The translations under genes and the position numbers were made by a program. Shown piece after piece: positions 12,175 to 24,229 of a DNA stretch of 64,000 nt (its first letter is position 1; each line of letters begins with the position of its first letter). The stretch is from Epinephelus fuscoguttatus (taxonomy: Eukaryota; Chordata; Actinopteri; Perciformes; Serranidae), in contig NC_064758.1 of assembly GCF_011397635.1 (NCBI RefSeq), forward strand, positions 21,598,513-21,662,512. The letters are read 5' to 3'. Below the pieces are notes generated by a model. That model had not been told where the DNA came from. It saw only the letters and a list, made by a program, of their open reading frames with translations, and made no database searches.

Positions 12175-12775
12175 GGTCTGTGAAAAAAAATCATGTTTCT
12201 CCTCTTTCGTTTGCTTCTAATGGTATTTGCTCGGATCGACCGCGGTGCACCAAAAACAACCAGTCAAATACCAGGGGTCTATAACGCAGCTGTCAGTCAT
12301 GTCAATCACGGCTCATGAACCAGTCAAACTGTCAAACGAGCAGCGCTGATCAAATATGAATTCATATTTTGTAACTGCATTGCCCACCTTTAATATATTT
12401 CCTCAAATGTTTTTCTAAACATATTTGTTTGTGTACTGTATGTGATCCAGCTGCCATGTTGGAAATATTGGAGCAGCACACCAAGCACCGCCCACCAGAC
12501 CAGCTTTTTTATTTTACAGCCAAACAGTACACTAAAACATGTTTCTAAAAACATATGAGGTGAGAAATAGGCAATGCAGTAACAAAATCATGATTCCTAT
12601 TTGATCAGGGTTGCTGAGTTTGACAGTTTGACTTCAGTTCACAGAATGATTGACATGATTGACAGCTGCTTCAGAGACTCCTCCGCTCTGATTGATTGTT
12701 TTTGTTCATGTGCAGTAATGCCATTATGAGAAATATGACGAGGTAGAGAATATCATTTTTGTTTTTCACAAATCA
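12175..12775. mobile_element. Foldback element with long inverted arms
   Basis: The left half (about 12180-12440) and right half (about 12500-12775) are imperfect reverse complements. CAGCTGTCAGTCATGTCAAT at 12289 pairs with the complement of the 12650-12668 segment, and ACTGCATTGCCCACC near 12377 pairs with GGCAATGCAGTAAC near 12571. The arms exceed 200 nt with a short spacer. No open frame of interest is inside. This is a non-autonomous DNA transposon with very long terminal repeats or a foldback element. Confidence 0.7.
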
Positions 12776-15700
12776 CCAATCTGATGCACTGCTGCGTAGA
12801 TACTATAATGACAGTTTCAGCAAATACGACAAATGTAATTTCATTAAAGGTGCCAGCTCCAGCTTTAAGATGACCTGAAAAACAAGAGTGCAAAGTGTCA
12901 GTAAGTTTGACTTATTTGGTTTGATGATAGGCGATCTGTTAGAGAATGATTTCGAACAAAATGGCATTTTGGTAATGGTACTGACTTGACACACTGTCAG
13001 AGTTTTAACCAAAGGGGTGCCACACTCATCACACTCATGCAGAAATGCAGTGCTTCGAATGTTTATTTTCTTTCATTTTTTACACATATTTATTTATTTA
13101 TTTATTACGAGTCAATATTAGTCAATTTGTTAGTATTAGAGCATTAGAGGTGTCACATCTACAGTGTCAGTGTAATAGTCCACAAAATGCAGTGTCTGCT
13201 TTCGACTGGCATTTGTTAAAGTAACCATGGAACTCTCGCATGATACACTCCTTACAGGCAACACTTCTCTTCAATAACACGGTACATTTATCGTCACATT
13301 GCCAGAAAAGAAACACATACACACACTATATTACATACCCCAACCCCAGACTCATCTACACTTCCTGTGCATGCTGTGTCTCTCTGCTGTCAGGCCTCAG
13401 ACACTGAAAAACACTCACCCAGCCACCCAACACCACCCCTCTGCACTGCACCTCACCTCCTCCCTCTCTGCTGTGCATTTCTCGGTTGTTCCAGTGTCAC
13501 CTAACGACGCTCAAACAGTCATGCTTCCCTGCTCTAGTCCCGTTCCACAAACTTATAATCTTATGGCTAACAATGACACCAGTATTTACAGTAGAGCCAT
13601 GTTTCTGAACAATGCTACACTGACACGCGCTATGACTGTACGCCTGGTGCTGGAGCTTAGCCTCCCCTAAGGCTGATGTAGTAACAAGTATTGATCTAGC
13701 TTTTTAGATATTTTAATTTAAATTTAAAAATTCAAAACCACCGCTTGAGGCATTTTAAGTCGATAGAAAATGATCAGAAGTAAGATGTTTATTTTCTACC
13801 CTTTGTTTGAAAGTTTTTGAACATTTTTTGGGGAGAGAATCGGTAAGTATTCACTTATCAGTATTGTATGTCAAACTGCAGTGTGTTAATAATTCAGCGG
13901 TTTTGAGTCTTACCTACTGTGCGCACTACCCCTGGTTACCAGAAAACAGAGTTGCCCCAGTAACTATCTGCAGGCTTGACGACACACATGTAAAATACAC
14001 AGATCATAGTACACAAGACACTAAATGATTATCATTCAAGTCACTTGGATGATTAATGTATTTGAGTTTTAACAGGCATATATGAGACTTTACTGCAGAG
14101 CTAATCAGTGTGACAAACAGCAGAGTAAGGTTGTCTTTATCTGCCTTTCTGTGTACAGTATGTGTAATCGTGCTGACTGTATTTAACCAGATACTAATCA
14201 GTTATGAGAAACTCTGAACTCTTTATCTCTTTGGTCTTTGCTTTTCAGGAAGGAGAGGCAGCCTGCTGGGTGTCCTGATGTGGACTGGCTGAACAGAGGA
14301 GAAAACAACAACAAAAACAGCTGTCCTTCCCTGTGAGGATCAAACTATGGTCGGACAATGATCGTGGACTCCCCGGGGACTTGGGAAAGGGTCACTGGTG
14401 GTGCTCTGTGTGTGCAGAGGTTAGTGTGCCACTGTGTGATTGCTAACTGTGTGTATGGGCGTATCACGGTTCTCTGCAGTCAGTTACCTTTTGTATAGTT
14501 ACCATGGCATCATGTTAGCATCAAGACTCGGCTTTGGACGCCTCCAGCACTTAGAGCTGCACACTTCAAATTAACATTTTCTCATTTATACTTCAATCAA
14601 CTAACAGACCTTATTAAGCAGATCTGAAGGCCTCATTTCAGCATATTTTGATGTCCCCATACTAATTAGTGTTTCTGAAGTTTTTACTCAAAGTAAAGGA
14701 GCGCTGTGCTCCGCTCTGCAATAACAATTAACCTAGACACTCACAGAACTGCTCACTTGCAATATTATATGTCAGAGGCTTTTATTCACACATAGTTTTG
14801 ACACTCACCACCAAGCAGCTACGGCAGCAGTGGCGCTCCTTCATCCTCGCTCGTCCTCAGGGAATGCACTCTGGTGTTGACATCAACAGGAGTGTGTCCA
14901 CGGGTGCAGCAGCTCATTGTGTGGGTCACTTCACACTGGCAAACTGTTGACCAGGAGCCTCTCTCCCTCTCTCTGCTTCACTCAGGCTGCACAACAAGTC
15001 AAGGCATGTTCCAACACGCCACCAACAGCCTGACCGGGTGTATGAGCCTGCTCCTAGACCAGAGGGGGAGGAGCAGAGGATCAGAGAGGGGGGAAACCCA
15101 GAAAAAAAAAACCCAGCATGACTCAGCCTGCTGCTTCAATTGGCTAGCACACACAGCTTTTACTTTGAGCACTTCACATGAAGGAGTTATTATTTAAAGG
15201 TACATTAAGATTGACTCTCTGTGTGACATGAAGATTTCTTTACAAAAGCAGAGATGATTTGAGGCAAAAAGTTTTAAAGAGAAGAGCACTTTTGAGTTGG
15301 ACTGACTTGTCAGATCATCTTTGCTATGTCATAGATCATAAAGAAGTACAGTTTTCCTGCAGGCAGTGACTTCTTTCTCTCTTCACCCTCTCGGCCCAGC
15401 GGGTGGAGGCACTTCTCAGTGCTGTCTGTCTTTCCTGGCTAACACAAAAAACCTCAGTCTTCTTTGGTAGAAGCTGAATGGATGCAAGTAAAATTAATAT
15501 CTTAAAATCAGCTACCCTTTTTTCCCATTGATAGTTTTATTAGAAAGTCGTCCTGTTTTCTCTTTACCACGGCAGAATGAGCAGTTTACAGAAGCTGAAA
15601 GTGGACACCAGCACAGCATACTAATGAAAGCTGCTGATTCATTAAATCATTTTACACAGTAACCCACAGTAGGTCACATCAATTACAGCTGAAGACCATC

Positions 15701-16843
15701 AGTATGAATTACATGACTGTGAGAATCTTAGGGAATGCATTAGCAAAGATATGGAAAACCTGTGAAATATTAATATTTTCCTGGATCTGTGATGTTTCAT
15801 GTCAAATATGAATTTAAAAGCAACTTACTGATGCAGCCTAGTAAGAATCCCATACGTGATCCAGCACAGAGATATATACAAATGTATATTCAGTCTATTT
15901 AGCTACTGACACATTTAATTGTATTAAATGTGCAGAATCATCACCATCCATGAGTGCTAATTATTCAGAGCTGCTCTGATGCAAGTGGTTTTTTTTTTTT
16001 TTTTTTTTTTTACTAGAGGAGGGGTGATGCCAGTTCATCACTGCTGTAGTGGAAGTTGATCACTAGGCAGATTCTGGGTGCAGCGGCAGGAACCAGCTCA
16101 GCAAAACTCACCTGCTACAATATGGTCTCAATCTGGCTTCCTGAGCATGTCTAAAGCACTGTACTGTACATCACTGGTGCTGCTCTCCACTGCAGCCCGT
16201 CAACAGACTGATGACCTTATCAATGAAAGAGCAAAGTCACTATGATGTTACGCCCAGAAAGAACTCAAAGCACTTCGCTGCCGCTTGGAGGTTTGTCTTT
16301 TTCCCCACTGACAGCATCTAGAGAAGCTGCACAACTTTGTAAAAGAGCAGAGGAGGCGTCTTTGCCTGCAGATAGTTGCTTTAATTTATTAGAAGTGGTG
16401 ATGCGGCACAGCACTGCACAGCAGCGTCTTGACAAAGTGCCAGCAGTAGTTTCACCAACTGAGTTGGTTCTTAATTTATGGAAACACGAGCTGATGATCT
16501 GTTTGCACGGGAGTGAAATATGGACAGTCGTTGAGCTAGCCCACTCACAGGAAATTATTTTTCCGCACTTTAATAGCTAAATCATCATGTAAAAGTGTAA
16601 TTTATTAATCTTCCAATCTGGGACATAGACTGCAGCTCAGGCCTCACACTTGCATCTGTGCAAGTTGTGAGGGGGCTGAGTTGGGGGGGCGAAGGAGCCC
16701 CTAGCCCAGCAAGTTCAAAGCTTGCTGCATTGATTACATCATCGGAACTGGAGTGCTGGAACGGGACAATGCACCATCGGGGGGTGGGAGGGGGGGTAAC
16801 CGGCTAATCTCACCATTGCCTCCCTGTGGAGCTCCATGAGCTC

Positions 16844-16858
16844 TGTGTGTGTGTGTGC

Positions 16859-16902
<44 letters not shown>

Positions 16903-17052
16903 CTTTCTTTCTCCTCTGTCTCTAAACTCAGCTTAGTCCGGTCCAGAGTGAGACGGCCTGCTCTCCCTCACATTTACCACCACTGTGTCACGTGGCTGGA
17001 GGACTGTCTGTGTCTGAGAGAGAAGGATGTGCATCCTTGTGTTTGTGTGTGT

Positions 17053-17090
<38 letters not shown>

Positions 17091-17106
17091 ATGTGTGTGC
17101 ATGTGT
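16844..17106. repeat. Paired (TG)n microsatellites
   Basis: Two long TG/TGTGCG-type arrays (16844-16900 and about 17040-17106) lie about 140 nt apart. They generate long open frames of Cys-Val or Thr-His repeats that are not genes. Confidence 0.9.
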
Positions 17107-18895
17107 GCTATTAGAGGCCAGCACTGCAGGAACTCAGCTGCTGCAGGACACTGCAGGATTGCTGCTCTGCTGCTGGCTCACTGGCTCTTGCTTTTTTTTT
17201 CTATCTCTCTCCTCTCTCTATTCACTCAGGCAAATTGCTCAAGGAGGATGGTGAGAGCATGTGCTGCATACTTTTTCAGCAGGGGAGAGGGGGAGGAGGG
17301 GGGAGTGAGTAGAGGAGAAAGGAGGAGGAGGAGAAGGAGGGGTGGGGGGGCAGCAGAATCACAGAGGTGCAAAGCATGCCGGTGAGGCGCTGTGCTGGGC
17401 AACTGTACCTCTGAGAGAGACTACAGTAGAGAAATTGGAGATGAGGAAGGAGGAGGGAAGAGGAGGAGAGCGGGTGGGAGGTGGGGGGAGGGCAGAAGTG
17501 AGGTGCAAGGAACATCAGGTGAGTGCGGCAATTTCCTTTGCTGGCAGTGCAGCACCCACCCTCAGTGAAAGTGTGAGCAGGAGAACTGCAGATGTTCCAA
17601 GATGATGTCAGGCTCCGGATGTGGCGCGGACCTGATGTACAGTTTGCAATCACTCTGTTCCCTCGCGTTCGCTTGCCTGCCTGCAGTGGGGAGAAATCCA
17701 AAGGCCAGAGAGATGCTTTGGACTTCTGCCTCACAAAGCTGACGACGCAGGGCCGCCTTTTTCAAGGTATTAGCACAGTTACCTGAGGTGAACTCAGAGC
17801 TGACCGTTCCTGCATACAGGCGAGCTGACCTGGCGGGATCCATCATCCAGACCTCCCAGACAGGTTCCAGAGCACATTTTGAACACTGACTCACTTTTTT
17901 ATGAAGCGTTTTCGCCCACAAACTATTTTTACATGGCCTTTGAAAAGGCTCGCGGTTGAGCGTAGACAGTGCAATATGGCATGGAAGACAAAAGTAGCAA
18001 CATCGACTTTTAGAGCAAGAGAGTTGCTGAGATACTGCTGCTGCAGAGATATCACCAAGTGTACGCGTATCTCTGCTCTGAGAGATCTTTTTGTTCCTGC
18101 TTTTATCCAAGAGACAGACAAAAGCATATCACAACGATTGCACAAACACCACACTACTTTTTCTCACACAGTTTGCGTTAAACTCCCAAAAAGAATCATA
18201 AAGAGCTGCACCCTGCCTTGGTATTCACTTTTAGGATGGCTGAGAAGTCCTAGTAGCTAGAGCACAACTTCATGACTGCACCACAGCTCCCCTGTCCCAT
18301 GCAGGCCACTGTAGCCTCATTCTCATCCTCCCCCCATTTCCAGCACTCACTGACATCCTCAGAGCACTGACACAATAGATCCTTCTCACCGGTGTGCAGC
18401 ATCATATTCACAGGTAGCACATGCTGCTTAATATAAACCCACAACTACCAGAGAAAAGTAGAGAGCTGTGTCTGTCTGCACTCTCCTGAAAGCTAAATCA
18501 GCAAAGATGAAAGTCCCCTCTAGTGGAGGGAACTCTTTGCATCCTGGTTAGTCTTTTTGTCCTTGTGTCAAATGCAGAGTCTTCTCCACCAGCCGCTATC
18601 TGACACGCCGGCTGCTATTTCCAGCCTGTACCATGTGTTAAACATGGATGAGGGAGCAGTGGAGCCTGACTGCTAACTGACTGGCTGTCTGGCTGGCTAC
18701 TGCCTGGTTATTACTGGTGCAGAGGAGGCTGACACTGATGAGACAGAAGCAGCCGGGAGCTCCAACACTGCAGGCATGCACACCGACATACGTATACCAA
18801 GTCTTCTAAGGCTGATTTAAGAAGTACAGCATCCTATGCAAAGACATAAGGAGGCAACATAAAAGGTGAATAAGACCAGAGAGGAAATAAGTGTT

Positions 18896-19220
18896 TACCT
18901 ACAGATGAGTCTCGGACGGCATCGTTCACGGGGCGGAGAGGAGGAAAACTTCTCTGCACTCACTCTGAGCCTCTTGGTTGCTGGTGATGTGCTTTCATGG
19001 CGCGGCAAAGTTGACTGCAGCATTGCCTCCTGAACAGAATGACATTGTTTGCACTCTCTCTCTCCCTCACTCCTCCTCCTCCTCCTGTACGCGCTCGCTC
19101 CCCCTCCTCTTCTTTGCACGCTTGCTGGCAGCATAAACTGCACAGCTCAGCAGTGTTCCCCCACTGCCGCAGCAGATCCTGCATGAGCTCTGCGTATCTG
19201 AGTGGGATGGGACTTTTAAA
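18896..19220 (-). promoter_or_regulatory. Candidate promoter and first exon of the mir-34a primary transcript
   Basis: Read on the minus strand, a TATA-like TTTAAAAG at about 19220-19213 is followed by a block with more CpG and purine content than its neighbours. About 300 nt downstream comes an exon-like end CTGTAG|GTAAAC at about 18896. No conserved protein is encoded, so it would be a non-coding exon. It lies 9 kb upstream of mir-34a on the same strand. The link to mir-34a is inference from position. Confidence 0.35.
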
Positions 19221-19240
19221 GGGGAACGCAACCTCCAGGG

Positions 19241-22200
19241 TCAGTGTGTGTGCACATCCTTATTCTGCCCTCCTCTCCTCTCTGTCCTCCTCTGCAACAC
19301 CCCCACCCCCACCCCCCACCAACACCCGCGAGAATCATCAATGTAAAGGACTCCTCACAAGAGAGACCCCCTCCACGCACACATAACTCTCCATCCCCTT
19401 TTATTCATTTTCTCACTACAGCAAAAGCTGCTTTGAGATATGAGTGTGCTCAAACCTTAGTGAGGAACAGTTTGCTCCACAGAGAGGCCATCTCCTCTGG
19501 TGCACTTTGAAACTTGTCACAATATCTCTGAAATGTAATTTCCTCTGAAAATGATGCCTGAAAGGGTTTCTGCTGGTATGAGTTGCAAAAAAAAATGTAT
19601 TTAAGACAATTTAATTTAAAAACATGTACCTGTAAGATCAGAGAGTGTTACACAGCGTCAGGCTAAATTAAGGAAATCACAGACATGGTCACCGTTTTAA
19701 AATCAGAATAATCGTCACCTGTGATACAGTAAAAAGAAAAAGTGGTAAATTTATTTTACCCATAAGAAATCATTAAGAATCACATTTTAGCAACGTATGT
19801 CAAAAAAGCACGAAACATGAAACACACCACAGGATTTCTGCACACAGGTCACCACAGCTTTTTGACAAATGAGCATTAATCATGCGATCAGTCATTGAAT
19901 GGCGCTATTTGAAAGCTGCTTTCTCAACACAGGCTCAAACTTTCACAATTCCCAAAGGAGCAAAACCTCCTTCAGTAAAGTGAAACGTCCTTAATCTGCA
20001 ATCCCTATTACCTGCCTTTCATTACCCAAGGTGCACTTCTCTACTGGTGCAATTCTGCAGTGCGCTAAAATATAGAAATGTCTTGACCAACGGAATTTGT
20101 CTTTTGCACGTTGCACAACTCTGCGAGAGTGAGATCATCCATCATTTAGTCAGCCAATAAGGTTGAACTTCTCTTTCTGCAATGTCTTTACTTCACACAA
20201 AAAACGCACTTGGTGCTACACGTCCCCCGCTTTTCGTGATGACGTTTTGCGGTGCGCTGCATGGGCTTTCGGATGGGTAATGGTGGCTCCATTATAAATC
20301 CTGTGCATTTTAGGCATCAGCGTCTTGGCCAGTCTCTGCAGCAGTGCAGCTCTCTCTGCTTTCACTGCAGGAGCCATGCTTTTATTTTTTTTACCGATGA
20401 CTTTGTTCCCTCACTTGAACCCGATGATTGTTTTTTGTCCTCTGGTGCAAAATGAGTAACTGCATATTAACCCTGAAGCCATCAAGACAAGGTGTGTGCT
20501 TACCTGTTTTAAGCACATTAAAGTTTGTGTATCATATCAAGCCCCCCCCCCCCCCATTAGCTTGTACCTCTGCCCTTATAAAAGACACCACTGCTGGGTC
20601 AGATTGCTGAATCAGCAAAACTCACATAATGGAACATCTCTGACTACTGGGGATCAGTTAAACGAAGCTGTCCATATCCGTCAGTGTCAGTGTGAATCAT
20701 AGGTATGCATCATGTAAATTATCCATCAGCTGAGAGCGAAACATCTCTCCCTGCATGTACGATCTGCATGCCTCAGTCTGCCGAGCCTTGCAGCATCTGT
20801 CCTCTCCTCTGTACTCTGTGACACCGGGGAAAATGCCCCCGCCAGCATATCCCTCACATAGCCAACGCCGTTCTCAGTAATGGCATCCCCTGTGATGAAT
20901 AAGCCATGAGGAGGGGCCCTTTTACATGTCCTATTAGATTACCTCCCTATGCTTTACCTGGCTACTGTCACCTCATCGCCTCTGGCTGCGCACTCTTCTT
21001 AATATTCTCCCTGGTTAGCCCGGCCAAGGGCAGAGTGTGTAAATGTGTGCTAAGGCTCATAGATCATATGAGAGATTTAAAGTTGAGTCATCTTATGCAG
21101 TTCATTGAATGTGTACATACACGGCTCTCACTCATGTTTATGGTTAGCGTTAAGGTCTGGGAAAACTGCCTGACGATTAGCTTTTTTTCCCCAGTTGATA
21201 GGAAATGTTTACATAAATAAGTGATTGATTTTTGTGCTGGTATCAAACCGGACGTTATGCTCAAATGAAAGAAACGGGGGTTATCTATCAGGGATGGACA
21301 GTCTTGACGTGCAGATAATGGAGTCGAGTCTAACCACTGGCTGGTGAGTTTGCGTCTTTTTTTTTTTTTTTCCCATTCACAGCCCATTCCTCGGCTCCAT
21401 TGATCTGTCCGGAAAAGATAATAGACACATTGATTCACAAGCTCAGCAGCTTGCTTTGGTTTACACATCAATTCAGACTAATTCTCAATAGTCCTCAGTC
21501 AAGGAGGAGAATTGCCTTGACTGACGACTGACTCCTGGGTCTTTTGAAACTGTAGATTAAAAAGTGGCGCTGTGAAGATTTTTCCGTCTCTTTTGGGCGT
21601 ACAGCATAGCGGAGTTTATTTCTGAAAATCTGACGAGATGTAAAATAAAACAGAATTTCAGCGTGCATGAGTGATTAGGTGGTTATAAAGAATATTCTCA
21701 GGGGAAACCTGACATTGCCAGTGGAAGCTAGCAATGAATTAACTTCACAAAAACTTTTTGTCTGTGCTCACTTCAGACAGTCTGGCACAGAGATAGACTG
21801 ACTGATGGGATCCTGATTTTGTTGAAGGTGTGTGGCGTGTTTCACTGCGCCAGTGCTTCTTTGTTAACCTCATTTTGTAAAGCTGAGCAGATTCCTCCCA
21901 AGGCCAAGTGGAGTGAAAAAGACACACTGTCAACAACAAAACAGGCCAAACCTGGTGGTTCAGAAATGTCTGTAAGCACACAAACTGCTCTGTATTCAGA
22001 ATTGTGAATTCATTATTCCACAGATCATTTATTTCACCAACAAGGAAACACTCTTTTCTGTTTCATCAAAGAATCACTCGCGACATTACTCATCGTGATA
22101 TTAAAGATCCTGTTTTGAAAGGCAGAGCTCGATATGTGAAACATATAAAGTGCAAGGACTCATCAGTTTCTCCCTCAGTATGAGAGATAGTAGTAAAAGG

Positions 22201-22504
22201 GTCTATGATGGATTGGCATTATGGTGAGTGGCTGAACTTCTGACAGCTGGCTGCTCTGTTGTGGCGAATGAGCAGCAGCTCCATCAGCTGTCAGTGTCAG
22301 CAGCAGCCAGTTTGCTCTCTACAGAGGTGTTGTAGCAAAGCATAACGTACAGATCAGCTTTAACTCAGGGAGACTGCAGCCTTCATTAGGCCTTCACACA
22401 CTCATAATATCAATTTCAAGCATCCCTGTTTTATATTACAGTATAAAAAGAAAATTGTTCTGTGACATGTTTTTGTTTCCGTTCCCCTTAAGCATTTTTT
22501 GTAT
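19241..22504. other. Intergenic region, no gene recognised
   Basis: Mostly unique-looking AT-rich sequence with short C runs near 20540 and T runs near 21358. None of the open frames resembles a known protein. The missing first exon of the GLYAT-like gene could lie here, but I found no convincing candidate. Confidence 0.45.
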
Positions 22505-23626
22505 TTAAAGGGATAGTTCATCCCAGAATCAAAATAATAAATAAATAAAAATACTCTTGGAAAACTCAAAAGCAATATCTCTTTCTAGAAATCATAACCA
22601 GGTTGCTCAAGATAATCCACAGAGTTGGTTGTGAGCAGTTTCATGAAGGAGCTATTGGCGGCGCCACTGGCCGCACACATGTGAGTTGTTGACGGTGACA
22701 ACGTGTGTGACGGCTTAGTCGAGTGTACCAAGTGCAGCACGATGCTGGTATATGACAGCAAAAAGTTGGGGACCTCGACACTTAAGAGGCACATGATGAA
22801 GGCTTGCCATGGAAAGAAAGACGTGAGTCAGCTTTCAACGTCCACGTTCGTATCCTTAAAAAAACATGTCGGGTTTAAACCGGGCTCGGGCTCATAATTA
22901 CAGTTAAAGGGACGGACTGGGCCGGGCTCGGACAGAACATGCATGGGCTCGGGTGGGGTCAGGCTGGATTTTTTGGGCCCGATCTAAGCTCTACTGTGAT
23001 TGGATGGCTGAGTAAAAAGCTACAATGACAAGCACAGCATTTTTCCAAAAGTTGAACATTTTTCAACTCATAAAAAAGACGACAAAAAAAAAAAAAAATC
23101 AAACCTGCAGCATTTAGCGCAGAATAGACGTCCAGCGCCTCATCACACTGCTTCGGTTTGTAGTGAAGCAATGTGTGTTGCTCCCTTTGCTTACAATTAA
23201 AAAAATATACTGGCCTCAGGGAAGGGAAAAAAAAAACACTTTGATGGACACGGCCCCCTAATGTTTACATCTCACGCTGTCATGAATAGATGCACGCTTC
23301 CTTCTGCACAATGATGCGAATTGCAGGTGTAGTACTGCGATTTGCAGGTGTAGAAAGAAAATAGTTCCTACATGAAATTGCTCACAATAAGGTCTGTGGA
23401 TTATCTTCAGTATCCTAGTCATGATTTCTGGAAAGAGACATTGCCACAGACACAAGACACAAGCTGAGTGCCATCTAGTTCAGTTATATTGGAGAAAAGG
23501 CAGACATCTCCACAGCTGATATCTCCAACACTCTGTAACTCACACCAAAACAATTTGGACTGATATAGCACTACAGGTAAGAGGGAAAATATGAATTTCT
23601 AATTTTGGGGTGAACTGTCCCTTTAA
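22505..23626. mobile_element. TTAA-flanked element with AGGG ends and nested hAT-like DNA
   Basis: TTAA at 22505-22508 and 23623-23626 flanks inverted ends AGGGATAGTTCA (22509-22520) and TGAACTGTCCCT (23611-23622). A further inner inverted repeat pairs 22583-22625 (AATCATAACCAGG, GATAATCCACAGAG) with 23391-23440 (CTGTGGATTATCTT, TCATGATTTCT). This familiar fish MITE family uses TTAA targets, as Kolobok or piggyBac elements do. The core (about 22640-22995) is unrelated: it holds a BED-finger fragment and GGGCTCGG-rich sequence ending in GCCCGATCTAAGCTCTA, which resembles a fish hAT element. Confidence 0.75.
22703..22897 (+). pseudogene. BED-type zinc finger fragment of a hAT-like transposase
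   Basis: An open fragment of about 65 codons reads VECTKCSTMLVYDSKK then LGTSTLKRHMMKACH. That is the BED finger pattern C-x2-C, a hydrophobic spacer, GTS-x-LxxH and a second H. BED fingers bind DNA in hAT transposases and ZBED-derived host genes. Nothing that could be the catalytic or dimerisation part follows, and the frame ends in the GC-rich hAT-like sequence. It is a broken remnant inside the TTAA element, not a host gene. Confidence 0.65.
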
Positions 23627-24121
23627 GGTGAATGCAGTTACATGTGCACCTTATAGTGCAGGTTAAGTAAATATTTCTCTGACTAGAGAATAAAGACTCT
23701 GGACTTTGTGTTCATCTTATCTGTGGCATTAGTATGTAGATACCTTTAAGCTGTAAACCAGTAAAAACACACCTGTAAATATTAAGTGTCACAGCCGGGC
23801 TGCATTTCTTTACACTGAACAAAAAAAAACATACAAAATGATCCTCTTAAAAACACTCAAGGACCTGACTTTGATGAAAAACATCCTTCACAGGGAGCTG
23901 CCACAGTCCATAACTGTAATGCTTCTCTTTTGTTTTTTTTTCTTTAAATGAAACATTAATTTCGTGTGATCGTAAGGCTGAAAACAACTTTGTGTTTAAT
24001 AGAAAATGTTCCACTCGACTGAATATGGTTTCTGGTGTTATTTGTGTCAGTTTCATCTGCAGTCGGCTGGCAGCTTGTTATTTTGGTCTTTTTCCCTGCT
24101 GCATTGTGTTCTGCGTTTCAG

Positions 24122-24229
24122 GTTCTTGGAGGAGTGTTGCATATCCTCCACAACAATCCGTGTCATCTGGAGATATGTGTTGACTCCTGGCCTACATTCA
24201 CTACTGCCATTTGTTACCGTCAAAAACAG
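24122..24229 (+). CDS. GLYAT-like exon with the VDSWP motif
   Basis: The acceptor TTTCAG ends at 24121 and the donor is CAG|GTATGG. It is 36 codons, phase 0 at both ends. CVDSWPTFTT matches the family signature (L/V-VDSWPDF). An open frame extends upstream into the intron, but that part is T-rich and unlike the family. Confidence 0.85.

Larger units (their letters stand above)
9849..18894. other. Intergenic region upstream of mir-34a
   Basis: No protein gene is recognised; several open frames of 60-180 codons look accidental. It holds a MITE-like stretch (11665-11945), a foldback element (12175-12775), T-rich runs (15991-16010), a (TG)n-rich block (16844-17106) and purine-rich sequence at 17280-17520. 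If the mir-34a primary transcript starts near 19.2 kb, this whole region would be its intron or introns. Confidence 0.5.

Noticed and set aside
13299-13670. Open frame of 123 codons, Pro/His/Ser-rich
   Set aside because: Low-complexity, no domain, no splice context.
16849-17385. Open frame of 178 codons over (TG)n arrays
   Set aside because: Product is mostly Cys-Val repeats from microsatellites followed by low-complexity Arg/Gly sequence.
17562-18110. Open frame of 182 codons on the minus strand
   Set aside because: Overlaps other long frames in both orientations; no motif and no family resemblance.
21290-21345. Short ATG-led segment (MDSLDVQIMESSL...) with donor GTGAGT as first exon of the GLYAT-like gene
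   Set aside because: It ends in phase 2, while the exon at 24122 must start in phase 0; joining breaks the frame.
24035-24121. In-frame ATG upstream of the GLYAT-like exon as the start codon
   Set aside because: The extra residues come from the T-rich branch/acceptor region and are unlike any family N-terminus.
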